A DNA stretch of 64,000 nt from Azospirillum griseum (GCF_003966125.1 NZ_RXMA01000022.1:27352-91351); one strand, 5' to 3'; shown: positions 35,489-44,331, counted from the first letter of the stretch. Notes: generated by a model not told the origin, from the letters alone. Numbers and translations: made by a program.

Positions 35489-36502
35489 TCAGCGGGTCGG
35501 GCCGATCACCCGATTACGCAACACCCCGATTCCCTCGACCTCAAGCTCCACCACATCACCGGGCTGAAGCCAGCGCCCGATTTCCAGACCGCTGCCGCCG
35601 CCAACCGTGCCCGACCCCAGAAACTCGCCGGGATACAGGGTTTCATCGCGCGAGGCGTGGGCGATCATCGTTTCAAAGCTGTGGATCATTCCGGCCGAGG
35701 TGTTGCGGCACCATTCCGCGCCGTTCACCCGCGCGATCATGGTCAGCGCGTAGGGATCGGGCAGTTCATCCGGCGTGACGATCCACGGCCCCATGGCGTT
35801 GCCGGTGTCGAAATCCTTGCCCTTGCAGGGGCCGAACGGACCGGACATCTCCAATTCCTGGGCGTCGCGGGCGGAGAAGTCGTTGAAAATCGTGTAGCCG
35901 AAGATGTGACGGCGCGCGTCGGCTCCCAGAATGTTGCGCCCGGCCCGGCCGATGAACACCCCGAACTCCAGTTCGAAATCCATCTTCTCGCAATAGGACG
36001 GCCAGCGCACCTCCGCCCCCGTCCCGACCACGTTCATGCGGTTGGCCTTGTAATAGAGCGGCTGGGTGTAGAAGACCGGCGGCAGGCGGATGTCGGCGGG
36101 GCTGGGCAGTGGACCGCTGTCACCGGTTCGCTCCGCCCGCATCCGGGCGATGGCCGCCCCGGCCTGCTTCATGTGCTGTTCGAAGACGGAAAAGTCGCGC
36201 ATCTGGGTCGGGCGCGGGACCGGGGCCAACAGCCGGACATCGGCCAAGGCCAGCACCGCCGCGCCCTCGCCGATCACGGTGTCGCCAATCACGGTGTCGG
36301 CGTGCAGCGCCTCCAGCGCGCGGGCGCGGTCCATGGCCGCGTCTCCGCCCTCCATCAGGGCGATCATGTCGGTGAAGGCCGGGTTCGCTTCGCCGCGCTG
36401 TGCGATGTGGGCGGCCTGAAGATCGATCAGGCTGGCGCGGTCACGGCGCACCGCCGCGATGCGGACGCTGCCGTCCGCCGCCTGGAAACTCGCCAGAATC
36501 AT
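35489..36502 (-). CDS. Fumarylacetoacetate hydrolase-family protein
   Basis: A 337-residue FAH-fold enzyme. The catalytic part includes YYKANRMNVVGTGAEV, the metal-binding ELEFGVFIG segment, GYTIFNDFSARDAQ and a C-terminal GSGTVGGGSGLEIGRWLQPGD. The family hydrolyses carbon-carbon bonds in diketo acids or isomerises and decarboxylates related acids at the end of aromatic pathways. The start lies six bases after the cyclase-family stop, so the two genes are one operon. The size is that of bacterial FAH-like hydrolases, shorter than classical fumarylacetoacetase. The substrate is not predictable. Confidence 0.85.
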   Translation of the reverse strand: MILASFQAADGSVRIAAVRRDRASLIDLQAAHIAQRGEANPAFTDMIALMEGGDAAMDRARALEALHADTVIGDTVIGEGAAVLALADVRLLAPVPRPTQMRDFSVFEQHMKQAGAAIARMRAERTGDSGPLPSPADIRLPPVFYTQPLYYKANRMNVVGTGAEVRWPSYCEKMDFELEFGVFIGRAGRNILGADARRHIFGYTIFNDFSARDAQELEMSGPFGPCKGKDFDTGNAMGPWIVTPDELPDPYALTMIARVNGAEWCRNTSAGMIHSFETMIAHASRDETLYPGEFLGSGTVGGGSGLEIGRWLQPGDVVELEVEGIGVLRNRVIGPTR

Positions 36503-36508
36503 GGGGGG

Positions 36509-37297
36509 TCAAGCCTCGTCGTTGGGAAGGATGGCCACGGCGCGGGTGAAACCGGCGGATCCGCCCTTCAATTTGTAGGGGAAGCAGCTGACCAGAAAGC
36601 CGCTGTCGGGCAAGCTGTGGAGGTTGGCAAGCTTTTCCATCTGGCAATAGCCGATGTCCCGCCCGGCCTTGTGGCCCTCCCAGATGATCGAGGGGTCGCC
36701 GGTTTCCTGGAAACGCCGCCGGGTGTGGAGAAAGGGGGCGTCCCAGCTCCAGGCGTCGGTTCCGACCACCCGCACCCCCTGGCGCAACAGCCAAAGGGTG
36801 GCGTCACGCCCAATGCCACAGCCCCGGTCCACATAATCGGGCTGGCCATAGGCATCGCCCGCCGCCGTGTTCACCAGCACAATGTCAAAGGGTTGAAGCT
36901 GGTAGCCCATCCGGTCGAACGCCGCCGCCATGTCCGCTTCGCTGACGACATAGCCATCGGGCCGGTCGCGGAAATCGACGCGCACACCAGGGCGGAAGCA
37001 CCAGTCGAGCGGCACCTCGTCGATGCTCATGGCCGGTTTGCCGCCGTCCATGGTGGAGGCGTAATGCCACGGCGCGTCCATGTGGGTGCCGCTGTGGCTG
37101 GTGATCGTCAGATCCTCCACCGCCCAGCCTTCGGAATCGGGCAGGTCGCTGGCCTTCAGGCCGGGGAACAGGGCGGTCAGGTGCCCCGCCCCTTCCTGAT
37201 GGCCGATGTAGTTGACCTTGGGGCGCAGGGGCGGCGGGTCTGACGCAACCGCCGGGTCCAGGGCGACCGACAGGTCAATGAAGCGGCCCATCCTCAT
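36509..37297 (-). CDS. Cyclase-family (kynurenine formamidase-like) metal hydrolase
   Basis: A 262-residue protein of the cyclase family, with the metal-binding motif HSGTHMDAPWHY (H68, H72, D74, H78). Family members include kynurenine formamidase, isatin hydrolase and other ring-opening amide or lactone hydrolases. It is the first gene of an operon with the FAH-like enzyme, suggesting ring opening followed by C-C cleavage of a cyclic compound. No other tryptophan-degradation genes are nearby, so KynB function is doubtful. ATG 37297 has GAGG at a suitable distance; ATG 37291 is an alternative. Confidence 0.83.
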   Translation of the reverse strand: MRMGRFIDLSVALDPAVASDPPPLRPKVNYIGHQEGAGHLTALFPGLKASDLPDSEGWAVEDLTITSHSGTHMDAPWHYASTMDGGKPAMSIDEVPLDWCFRPGVRVDFRDRPDGYVVSEADMAAAFDRMGYQLQPFDIVLVNTAAGDAYGQPDYVDRGCGIGRDATLWLLRQGVRVVGTDAWSWDAPFLHTRRRFQETGDPSIIWEGHKAGRDIGYCQMEKLANLHSLPDSGFLVSCFPYKLKGGSAGFTRAVAILPNDEA

Positions 37298-37374
37298 GGC
37301 GATGCCTCGCGATGACGGTTATTTCCTGGGATTGTTGATCGCACAAACAGACCGCGCTGTAAACGGCAAAACGA

Positions 37375-37390
37375 TTTTTATCGACAAAAA
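37375..37390. promoter_or_regulatory. Candidate GntR operator between cyclase and MFS genes
   Basis: TTTTT-ATCGAC-AAAAA is palindromic at its ends and resembles the site before the GntR gene at 32679-32692 (shared TTTT, TCGACAAAA). It lies in the 254-base divergent promoter region, with CGATTGATCG-type repeats beside it. Confidence 0.4.
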
Positions 37391-37551
37391 ATGCTTTAAT
37401 CGATTGATCGCATCGTCATGCCCTGTCACTATCCGCACATCGAACAAATGCGGAGCCGCGCGACCGGGTGTCACAAACCCCTCCAGCCGTCGCGGCGGCA
37501 CCGCCCACAAACGCCGCTCCTCAACACCGAACCCAACCAAGGAGGCGTCCT

Positions 37552-38886
37552 TTGACCACCGCCACCATCCATCGCCCGCAAGACGGGTATCCCCCGCTCA
37601 CCGTCGCCTGTTACCTTGTGGGCGTGCTGATCATCGCCAACATCCTGTCCTTTGTGGACCGGCAGATTCTGGCGCTGCTGGTCGGGCCGATCCGCCGCGA
37701 TCTGGCAATCACCGACACAGACATCAGCGTGCTGCACGGCTTTGCCTTCACCATCCTCTATTCGTTTCTCGGGCTGCCGCTGGGCCGTTTCGTGGACCGG
37801 CACAACCGCCGTCTGGTGATCGTTGCCGGTGTGGCGATCTGGAGCGTGATGACCATCGCCTGCGGTCTGGCCACCAGCTATTGGGAGCTGTTCGCCGCCC
37901 GTGTCGGTGTGGGCATTGGTGAAGCCACGCTGGCCCCCGCTGCTTACTCACTGATTTCGGACGCCTTCCGCCCGGAACGGCGGGGAACGGCCCTCAGCGT
38001 GTACACCAGCGGGATTTATCTGGGGATCGGCGCGGCGCTGACGCTGGGCGGTCTGGTCATCGCCATGACCAACCAGATGCCGGAGGTGACGTTGCCGGTG
38101 TTCGGCACGGTTCGGTCCTGGCAGGCGGCCTTCATCCTGGTGGGGTTGCCGGGCCTGATTCTGGCCCCGCTCATCCTCACCATCATTGAACCGGCCCGCC
38201 GCCGACCCGCCACCGCCAGCGCCGACGTGACGCCGGAGGACGCCTGGCGCTATTTGAAGACCAACGGCCGGGCCTTCTTCCTCACCATTCTGGCCTATGA
38301 CTGTTTTGCGCTGGCCGCTTACGCCGCCGGGTCCTGGGTGCCGACCGTGTTCGTCCGCGTCCATCACTGGCCGATGGCGCAGACCGGCCTCTATTACGGG
38401 CTGACGCTGATGGTGATGGGCTGCGCCGGTGGGGCGCTGGCCGGAATCTTCGGCGACCGCATGACCGGTCGATCCCTGGATGGCCGCCTGCGCCTGTCGC
38501 TCTACAGCATCCCGCTGTGGATCGTCGCCATCGCCACCGCCACCTTGACCGGCGATCCGATGATCGCGCTGGTCGGGTTCGGCTTCTCCGGCTTCTTCAG
38601 CAGCGTTTCCAACTGCATCGGCCCGACGGTGGTGCAGGAAATGACGCCGGGCCGCCTGCGCGGCCAAGCCACCGCGCTCTATTTCTTCACCCAAAATCTC
38701 TTCAGCCTGACCCTGGGGCCGATGGCGGTGGCCCTTGTCACCGACAAGGTGTTTCACGATGACAACGCCGTTGCCCTATCGGTGCTGGTCGTCGTCATCC
38801 CCGCCATCCTGTTGGGCGGTCTGTTCACCCTGATGGCCCGCCAACCCTTCACCGCAACCCGGCAGGCGTTGGAAGGAACCGCGTGA
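37552..38886 (+). CDS. MFS transporter (spinster-like)
   Basis: A 444-residue twelve-segment major facilitator. The loop after the second helix reads LGRFVDRHNRRLVIVAG, the MFS signature, and the first helix ends SFVDRQILALL, a feature of the spinster-type family found with catabolic genes. The start is set at TTG 37552 because AAGGAGG lies six bases upstream; an upstream in-frame GTG at 37468 would add a proline-rich stretch of 28 residues. It is divergent from the cyclase-FAH operon and likely imports the substrate of those enzymes, under the same regulator. Confidence 0.85.
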   Translation: MTTATIHRPQDGYPPLTVACYLVGVLIIANILSFVDRQILALLVGPIRRDLAITDTDISVLHGFAFTILYSFLGLPLGRFVDRHNRRLVIVAGVAIWSVMTIACGLATSYWELFAARVGVGIGEATLAPAAYSLISDAFRPERRGTALSVYTSGIYLGIGAALTLGGLVIAMTNQMPEVTLPVFGTVRSWQAAFILVGLPGLILAPLILTIIEPARRRPATASADVTPEDAWRYLKTNGRAFFLTILAYDCFALAAYAAGSWVPTVFVRVHHWPMAQTGLYYGLTLMVMGCAGGALAGIFGDRMTGRSLDGRLRLSLYSIPLWIVAIATATLTGDPMIALVGFGFSGFFSSVSNCIGPTVVQEMTPGRLRGQATALYFFTQNLFSLTLGPMAVALVTDKVFHDDNAVALSVLVVVIPAILLGGLFTLMARQPFTATRQALEGTA

Positions 38887-39465
38887 AGCACAAGGCGGGT
38901 CACACGCGCCATGGCCCTGTGTTCGGCTCATGCAAACGCCCAGCACGAAAGTGCCGTTGACCTGTGTCCCGCCTCAAGCTGGTTTCCATCCAGTGAAAAA
39001 CAGAGCCGAGCATCCCAGAATGACTTCCATAATGCGGCAATCATTGCCGTTCGCCTCCTCATCGGGTTTGACACAACATCTCGGCAGTCAAATTGATCAT
39101 TCGAGAACGAAAACTCAGAAATGACCTGAAGACATTCTCTCCCAATGAATCGGCGCGCTGACATTGAGCCACGAATTTGATTCATCGTCAGAGTTTTACA
39201 CTTATTGTATATGATTTTTATTGATATCCCCTGTTCCCACATCGGCGCGGCACCAGAGTGCGCTGCAACAAGAGACCCGTGTGATAAAAGTTGTTTTCGG
39301 GTTGTCGATAATTGCGCGCGCGTGATACATCTTGCTGTGCATAACGTTTGGCTGGGGCCTGCTATATCCTTTGGATTTTGTGGGTGTGCAGGCCTATCAA
39401 AGACTCGCTCTTTTCCGGTCGCTGACCTGAATGGGTGTGCTGTGCCGTGTGCGGGAGTTTGATCG
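38887..39465. other. Long AT-richer intergenic region
   Basis: This 579-base stretch between the MFS gene and an orphan response regulator has visibly lower GC than its surroundings, especially 39000-39420. A leftward open frame at 38928-39242 (104 codons) has no ribosome binding site, no recognisable family and unusual codon choice, so I do not call it a gene. The region should contain the response-regulator promoter; no hexamer pair is convincing. It may be a remnant of deleted or foreign DNA. Confidence 0.4.
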
Positions 39466-40107
39466 ATGAAGATCCTGATCGGTGACGATCACGTGCTGTT
39501 TCGCGAAGGTCTGCGCCGCCTGCTGGAACAGCTCAAGGATGGGGCTGAGTTCGGAGAAGCCAGCAATTTCGATGAACTTCTGGCCATGGCCGGGGCCGAG
39601 AACCGCTATGATCTGGTTTTGACCGATCTGCGGATGCCGGGATGGCCTGGATTCAACGGGATTGGCGCGTTGCAGTCCAAGCAACCAACGGCCAAGGTCG
39701 TTGTGGTCTCCGCGTCCGAAGCGCACGCCGACGTGCGCGACGCACTGGAAAACGGCGCGGCGGGGTACATCCCCAAATCCTCCAGCGTCAAAATCATGTT
39801 GAGCGCGCTCGACCTGATTTTCTCCGGCGGTGTCTATGTTCCACCCACGGTTCTGCGTGAACCGGGTGAAGCGGAGGTTCGACCCGTCGTTCCCCCCGCT
39901 GATCCGCAGCTGGAACAGTTGCTGACCCATCGCCAGCGCGAGGTGCTCGACCGGTTGCGCGAAGGCAAATCCAACAAGCAGATCGCCCATGAACTCGGCC
40001 TGTCCGAAGGAACGGTCAAGATTCACATGACGGCGATTTTCAAGTCACTGGGCGTGCGCAATCGGACCCAGGCTGCAATGGCCTTTCCCCAGACGCACAC
40101 GCCCTGA
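39466..40107 (+). CDS. NarL/LuxR-family response regulator (orphan)
   Basis: A 213-residue two-domain regulator. The receiver has the acidic pair D7/D8, phospho-acceptor D54 (LVLTDLRMPG), the threonine-equivalent serine in VVVSASEAH and lysine in GYIPKSSS. The C-terminal helix-turn-helix reads LTHRQREVLDRLREGKSNKQI and GLSEGTVKIHMTAIFKSLGV. No histidine kinase gene is adjacent, so its partner is elsewhere. It converges with the CBS protein gene, their stops being nine bases apart. ATG 39466 is used; no strong ribosome binding site is visible. Confidence 0.87.
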   Translation: MKILIGDDHVLFREGLRRLLEQLKDGAEFGEASNFDELLAMAGAENRYDLVLTDLRMPGWPGFNGIGALQSKQPTAKVVVVSASEAHADVRDALENGAAGYIPKSSSVKIMLSALDLIFSGGVYVPPTVLREPGEAEVRPVVPPADPQLEQLLTHRQREVLDRLREGKSNKQIAHELGLSEGTVKIHMTAIFKSLGVRNRTQAAMAFPQTHTP

Positions 40108-40116
40108 CGAACCGCG

Positions 40117-40551
40117 TCAGCCGATGCCGGACACGAGGCCGCGCAGTGACTCGACCTCCAGTTCGGCGTCGTCGATGCGCGCCTTCACCACGTCGCCGAT
40201 GCTGACGACGCCGATCAGACGCCCGCTGTCCAGAATGGGGACGTGGCGGATTCGGCGTTCGGTCATCACCGCCATCATGGTCGCCACCGTGTCGGTGGGT
40301 TGGCCTGTCACCAGATCGCGCGTCATCCGGTCCGCAGCGGGGCGGGCCAAGGCGTCCGCCCCACCCTCCGCCACCGCACGCACAATGTCGCGTTCGGAGA
40401 GAATGCCCAGCAGGGAACCGGAATCGTCGATGACCAGGGTGGCCCCGATCCGTTGATCGGACAGATGGCGGGCAACCTCGGCAAGGCTGTCGGTTGGGGC
40501 GACCGAATGGATGCGATGCCCCTTGCGTTTCAAGATGGCGGCGACGTGCAT
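40117..40551 (-). CDS. CBS-domain protein
   Basis: A 144-residue cytoplasmic protein made of two CBS motifs (about residues 8-60 and 74-128), with LGILSERDIVRAVAEGG and RIRHVPILDSGRLIGVVSIGD. Stand-alone CBS pairs bind adenine nucleotides and regulate partner enzymes or channels. In this class of bacteria they are often annotated as inosine-5-monophosphate-dehydrogenase-related, although no catalytic domain is present. The partner is unknown and the gene appears monocistronic. Confidence 0.87.
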   Translation of the reverse strand: MHVAAILKRKGHRIHSVAPTDSLAEVARHLSDQRIGATLVIDDSGSLLGILSERDIVRAVAEGGADALARPAADRMTRDLVTGQPTDTVATMMAVMTERRIRHVPILDSGRLIGVVSIGDVVKARIDDAELEVESLRGLVSGIG

Positions 40552-40662
40552 GATGTGCGGCCTCCTTCCACAATCGATCCGGCCAAACCCGATTGGGCAA
40601 CGGCCTCATCGATCATGTTGGTTGAGACAGCAAACAAAACAAGCACCCCCACCAAAAGGAAA

Positions 40663-40692
40663 GGCCGACCACCCCGAACGGAGTGACCGGCC
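40663..40692 (-). terminator. Terminator of ompW-like gene
   Basis: Reading leftward, GGCCGGTCACTCC and GGGGTGGTCGGCC form a 13-base stem (including G-T pairs) around the loop GTTC, followed by TTTCCTTTT. It begins 39 bases past the OmpW-family stop codon. Confidence 0.85.
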
Positions 40693-40730
40693 CAATCCCA
40701 TCGCCCCGGTGTGACCCGGTGCGGTCGGTC

Positions 40731-41426
40731 TTAGAAGCGGTAGCCGACGCCGACGCCGATCAACCACGGATCGAGCGTGACCTTCGACGTGACCGGCAGC
40801 GCGCCGTTGACGGTGGCGGTGACGTCGGTCTTCAGGAAGATCTTCTTGACGTCGACGTTCAGCGACCACGCGCCGGTCAGGGCAACGTCCACACCGGCCT
40901 GCAGGGCGAAGCCGAAGCGGTTCTTGTAATCGGTGTTGGTGACGCGCAGGCCCGCCGGGTTCACGGCGTTGGCGGCGTTTTCACGGTAGAACAGGGTGTA
41001 GTTCAGACCGGCACCGACGTAGGGGCTGATCCGTTCCTTGGGCAGGAAGTGGTATTGCAGGGTCAGGGTCGGCGGCAGCAGCGAGACCTTGCCGACTTCG
41101 ATGCTATTGCCCAGGCTGTTCAGGTTGCCCTTGACACTGTGGCGGCTGGTGCCGGCGATCAGCTCAGCGGCGATGTTGTCGGTGATGAAGTAGGAGAAAT
41201 CGACTTCCGGGATGAAGTCGTTGCCGACCTTGGCCGAACCGATGTTGCCCAGCGCCGTGTTGTTCAGCGTGCCGCTTTCCTGCGGCACAACCGCCAGCCC
41301 GCGCGCGCGCACGACGATGTCGCCGGCCGACTTCACCTTGAAATCCTGAGCGAACGACGGGGAGGAGATGGCGACAAGGGCCGTGGTCGCCAGCAGGGCG
41401 GCGGCGGCGCGCGACAGGATGGTCAT
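40731..41426 (-). CDS. OmpW-family outer-membrane protein
   Basis: A 231-residue outer-membrane beta-barrel with a signal peptide ending near residue 27 (SSPSFAQ). The mature sequence has the OmpW pattern: LLPPTLTLQYHFLPKERISPYVGAGLNYTLFY in the middle, a WSLNVDVKKIFLKTDV strand and a terminal GVGVGYRF. OmpW forms a small eight-stranded barrel with a hydrophobic channel. ATG 41426 follows GGAG. The gene has its own terminator and a 318-base upstream region with a short tandem repeat. Confidence 0.88.
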   Translation of the reverse strand: MTILSRAAAALLATTALVAISSPSFAQDFKVKSAGDIVVRARGLAVVPQESGTLNNTALGNIGSAKVGNDFIPEVDFSYFITDNIAAELIAGTSRHSVKGNLNSLGNSIEVGKVSLLPPTLTLQYHFLPKERISPYVGAGLNYTLFYRENAANAVNPAGLRVTNTDYKNRFGFALQAGVDVALTGAWSLNVDVKKIFLKTDVTATVNGALPVTSKVTLDPWLIGVGVGYRF

Positions 41427-41744
41427 GGGGAGTGCTCCAGGAAATAGGCGTTGTTCGTGATTTCGTTGGCGTCGGTCATGGCGATGACCAGCGGCCAGCA
41501 ACGCTATTACCAGACCAGGACTAGGGGTACTAGGGGGGTGCAACCGTTCGCCGCAGTGCTGCAGCAGCTCTGCAACAGTGACGAGTTGTCGCATAGACAT
41601 GAAAAACAAAGGGTTATTGGGAGGTTTCTGGCCAAATTGCCGCCAACATGGGCAAAATCGCCGAAAAACCACGGGCACGAAGGGGGCGGCCCGGAAAAAA
41701 ACGCACGCGTACGATACAGCCATACCCGGCGCCGCCGCCCAGAA
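41427..41744. other. Region upstream of ompW-like gene
   Basis: This 318-base gap lies between the DUF1194 stop and the OmpW start, both leftward. It contains a near-perfect tandem CTAGGGGTA/CTAGGGGGG at 41521-41538 and a GCAG/CTGC-rich segment at 41551-41575. The A-rich run at 41695-41701 is not preceded by a convincing hairpin. Promoter hexamers are not clear. Confidence 0.4.
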
Positions 41745-42479
41745 TCACAATATGGATTGGGAAGGCCGCGCCACCATTTCAAGAATCAGCTTCTGGCGCA
41801 AGGCTTCGATGAAGCTGTCGCGGTCCATCGCGGAGCGGACGAAGGCCCCCGCCCCACCGATCACATTCTCCTCGAAATAGTCTTCCAACCAGGAAAACTC
41901 ATCCAGGATGGCCAGCCCGTTCACGGTCACACCGCGCGCGGCGGCACGGTCGCGGGCGATCTGCGGATCCAGGCCGCTGTTCGAAAAGCCGTTCGACACC
42001 AGATCGATCACCCGGCGGGCGGGAGCGGCCCGGCGCACTGGGGCCTGATCGAACAGGGCCAGCGCATCGACCACCGCCCCGCCGATGGCGGTGGAATCGC
42101 CTTGAAAACCGCGTGGGGTGGCGTCGATCCGGTCAGCGAAACGGGCGGCGTCCTCGGCGGTCTTCAGCAGCGTCCAGGGAAGGAGCGTTTTCAGCGTGTG
42201 GGGGCCGGAATAGACGGTCAGCGTCACCAGCGCCCCGCCGGTGGACAGCGCCTCGGCCACCGACGGATCGCGGAAGGCGGCGGCGTGGCCCTGCAACTGG
42301 AACTCCAGATCGCCTTGGGTGATCGACGCCGACCCGTCGAGCGCCAGCACCAGCGCCACAGCGGTGGATGAAGCGGCGGTTGGTGCGGCGGCGGGCTTCG
42401 GTGGTTCCGCGCCAACCATCCCGGCCAGGGCGAACAGCACCGCCAAACCCAGCCCGATCACCGTCCACACCCGCGCCAT
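41745..42479 (-). CDS. DUF1194 (von Willebrand A-like) secreted protein
   Basis: A 244-residue protein of the DUF1194 family, a vWA-type fold found in alphaproteobacteria. It has a hydrophobic N-terminal segment ending near residue 25, then the MIDAS-like motif VLALDGSASI (D-x-S-x-S), a TVYSGPHTLKTLLPWTLL segment and GDSTAIGGAVVDALAL. The later RRVIDLVSNGFSNSG corresponds to the family's DvsgDG-type segment. Function is unknown. ATG 42479 follows GGGGCGGAG; the mutY gene lies upstream on the same strand after 48 bases, so co-transcription is possible. Confidence 0.85.
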   Translation of the reverse strand: MARVWTVIGLGLAVLFALAGMVGAEPPKPAAAPTAASSTAVALVLALDGSASITQGDLEFQLQGHAAAFRDPSVAEALSTGGALVTLTVYSGPHTLKTLLPWTLLKTAEDAARFADRIDATPRGFQGDSTAIGGAVVDALALFDQAPVRRAAPARRVIDLVSNGFSNSGLDPQIARDRAAARGVTVNGLAILDEFSWLEDYFEENVIGGAGAFVRSAMDRDSFIEALRQKLILEMVARPSQSIL

Positions 42480-42527
42480 GCTCCGCCCCTCTTGCTGCCT
42501 GCCGTCGCCCATCGCCGGGGCAACGGC

Positions 42528-43613
42528 TCAGGCGTGGGCCAGCGCGTGGCGCACCACCTTCACCATCACCGACGGCAGGGCCTGTTGGTCCAACTGGTCG
42601 ATGGGAACCCACATCCCATCGACCGCGTGCCACCCGGCCCCGGCCTGGGCGGTCACGACGCCAAGTTCCAGGTGAAAATGGCTGAAAGTGTGGCGAACCA
42701 CGCCGGGCAACGCGCGCCAGCCAACGGCGATGGGTTGATGGGCCAACAGCGCGGCGGCGTCGGGGGTCGTCTCCTCCCACGCGGTGGAGGGAACCTCAGT
42801 CATGCCGCCCAGCAGGCCGCGTTCGGCCCGGCGGCGCAGCAGCACCGCCCCATCGGGGTTCAGCAGCCAAAAGGCGGTTCCGCGCCGGGTCGGCTTGTCC
42901 GCCTTGGCCAGCTTGCGCGGCAACGTCTCGGCGATGCCGCTGGCGCGCGCCGCGCAGCCGTCCGACCAGGGGCAGAGCATGCATTTCGGTTTGCGCGGGG
43001 TGCAGACGGTCGCGCCCAAATCCATCATCGCCTGCGCGTAATCGCCGGGGCGCTGGTCCGGCGTGCGGGTGGCGGCCAGACGGCGCAGGGTCGGCTTGAC
43101 GGCGGGCAGCGGATCGGTGACGGCAAACATCCGGGCGATCACCCGCTCGACGTTGCCATCCACCACCGTGGCCTTGCGGCCAAAGGCGATGGCGGTGATG
43201 GCGGCGGCGGTGTAGGCCCCGATGCCGGGCAAGGCCAGCAAGGCGGTTTCCTCGTCCGGGAAGCGTCCGCCATGACGGTCCACCACCGTCCTGGCGCAGG
43301 CGTGCAGGTTGCGGGCGCGAGCGTAATAGCCAAGACCGGCCCAGGCGACCAGCAGATCGTCCAACGGCGCTGCGGCCAACGCGTGGACCGTCGGCCAACG
43401 CTCGGTGAAGGCGCGGAAATAGGGCGCTGCGGCGGGAACCGTCGTCTGTTGCAGCATGATTTCCGACAGCCACACCCGATAGGGATCGGCCACCTCACCC
43501 GGCTTGGCCCGCCAGGGCAGATCGCGGCGGTTGCGGTCGTACCAGGACAGCAGCCGCGCGGCGGCCTGTTCGGACGTCTGTTCAGACAGGGGGGGCGCGG
43601 AATCGTCGGTCAT
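42528..43613 (-). CDS. mutY: A/G-specific adenine glycosylase (MutY)
   Basis: A 361-residue DNA repair enzyme that removes adenine mispaired with 8-oxoguanine. The catalytic glutamate is E51 (LSEIMLQQT), the helix-hairpin-helix reads LPGIGAYTAAAI, and the catalytic aspartate is D152 (VDGNVERV). The iron-sulfur cluster ligands are C204-x6-C211-x2-C214-x5-C220. A NUDIX-like C-terminal domain for 8-oxoguanine recognition follows, with RHTFSHFHLEL. Full length. It is divergent from dciA, in the arrangement mutY / dciA - dsbA-like - smc seen in many alphaproteobacteria. Confidence 0.95.
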   Translation of the reverse strand: MTDDSAPPLSEQTSEQAAARLLSWYDRNRRDLPWRAKPGEVADPYRVWLSEIMLQQTTVPAAAPYFRAFTERWPTVHALAAAPLDDLLVAWAGLGYYARARNLHACARTVVDRHGGRFPDEETALLALPGIGAYTAAAITAIAFGRKATVVDGNVERVIARMFAVTDPLPAVKPTLRRLAATRTPDQRPGDYAQAMMDLGATVCTPRKPKCMLCPWSDGCAARASGIAETLPRKLAKADKPTRRGTAFWLLNPDGAVLLRRRAERGLLGGMTEVPSTAWEETTPDAAALLAHQPIAVGWRALPGVVRHTFSHFHLELGVVTAQAGAGWHAVDGMWVPIDQLDQQALPSVMVKVVRHALAHA

Positions 43614-43765
43614 GGAGGGATGAAATAGAGGCTTTCCAGCGTCAGGTGAAGGGGCGCTGGGCAGGAACCGGGCCTTGCGCTACGGTGCGCGCCGATTGAT
43701 GCCGGGATGGCGGCAGCGGCGGACACGCGCGGGCACACGGACGGATTGAAGGGATTGGGCGGAGC

Positions 43766-44239
43766 ATGGCGGGACCACGACGCATCGGCCAGAGCGTGCC
43801 GGAGGTGGCGGGCAAGGCGCTGGGCAAGCGCGGCCTGGCCTTTGGCGCGCTCATCACCGATTGGCCCGCCATCGTCGGCCAACAATTGTCACAGCGCACC
43901 GCCCCGGACAAGCTTAGTTTTCCCCGTGGCAAGCGCGAGGAGGCCACGCTCCACATCCGCGCCATGGGAGCGATCGCGCTGGAATTGCAGCATCTGGAAC
44001 CGCAGATCATCGAACGCATCAACAGCTTCTTCGGCTATCGCGCGGTGGCGCGGATCAAGCTCATCCACGCGATGATGCCGCTGGTCCCGTCGCCCATGGT
44101 GCGCCAACGCCCCCTGACGACGGAGGAGGAGGCGAGCGTCACCACCACCATCGCCGCCGTGGAGGACGAGGAGTTGCGCGCCACGCTGGAGCGTTTTGGC
44201 CGCTCGCTGCTGGCCCGCCCGCGCAAGGCCGGGCGCTGA
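43766..44239 (+). CDS. dciA: DciA-family (DUF721) replication helicase-loading protein
   Basis: A 157-residue DUF721 protein. The N-terminal domain has the family features LITDWPAIVGQQLSQRTAP and LHIRAMGAIALELQHLEPQIIERINSFFGY, followed by the signature RIKLIH. DciA is the ancestral loader or partner of the DnaB helicase, present where DnaC is absent. The C-terminal part is charged and probably disordered. Its neighbourhood with mutY, a DsbA-like gene and smc supports the identification. ATG 43766 is chosen; no strong ribosome binding site is visible. Confidence 0.85.
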   Translation: MAGPRRIGQSVPEVAGKALGKRGLAFGALITDWPAIVGQQLSQRTAPDKLSFPRGKREEATLHIRAMGAIALELQHLEPQIIERINSFFGYRAVARIKLIHAMMPLVPSPMVRQRPLTTEEEASVTTTIAAVEDEELRATLERFGRSLLARPRKAGR

Positions 44240-44331
44240 CCCGGCCCTGACCCAAGCGCTGAGGGGCAAACTGGACGCCACCGGGTTTCTCTGACTATAC
44301 ATCATCAACATCTGGTAGGGATGAGGGCATC

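Noticed and set aside
36509..37297. Assignment of the cyclase-family protein as kynurenine formamidase KynB.
   Set aside because: No kynureninase or tryptophan dioxygenase genes nearby, and the protein is longer than typical KynB.
38928..39242. A 104-codon minus-strand frame in the AT-rich gap.
   Set aside because: No ribosome binding site, family or codon pattern like neighbouring genes; left as intergenic.
39345..39362. A sigma-54-like TTGGC...TGCT before the orphan response regulator.
   Set aside because: The GG to GC spacing is one base short and the -24 block is incomplete.
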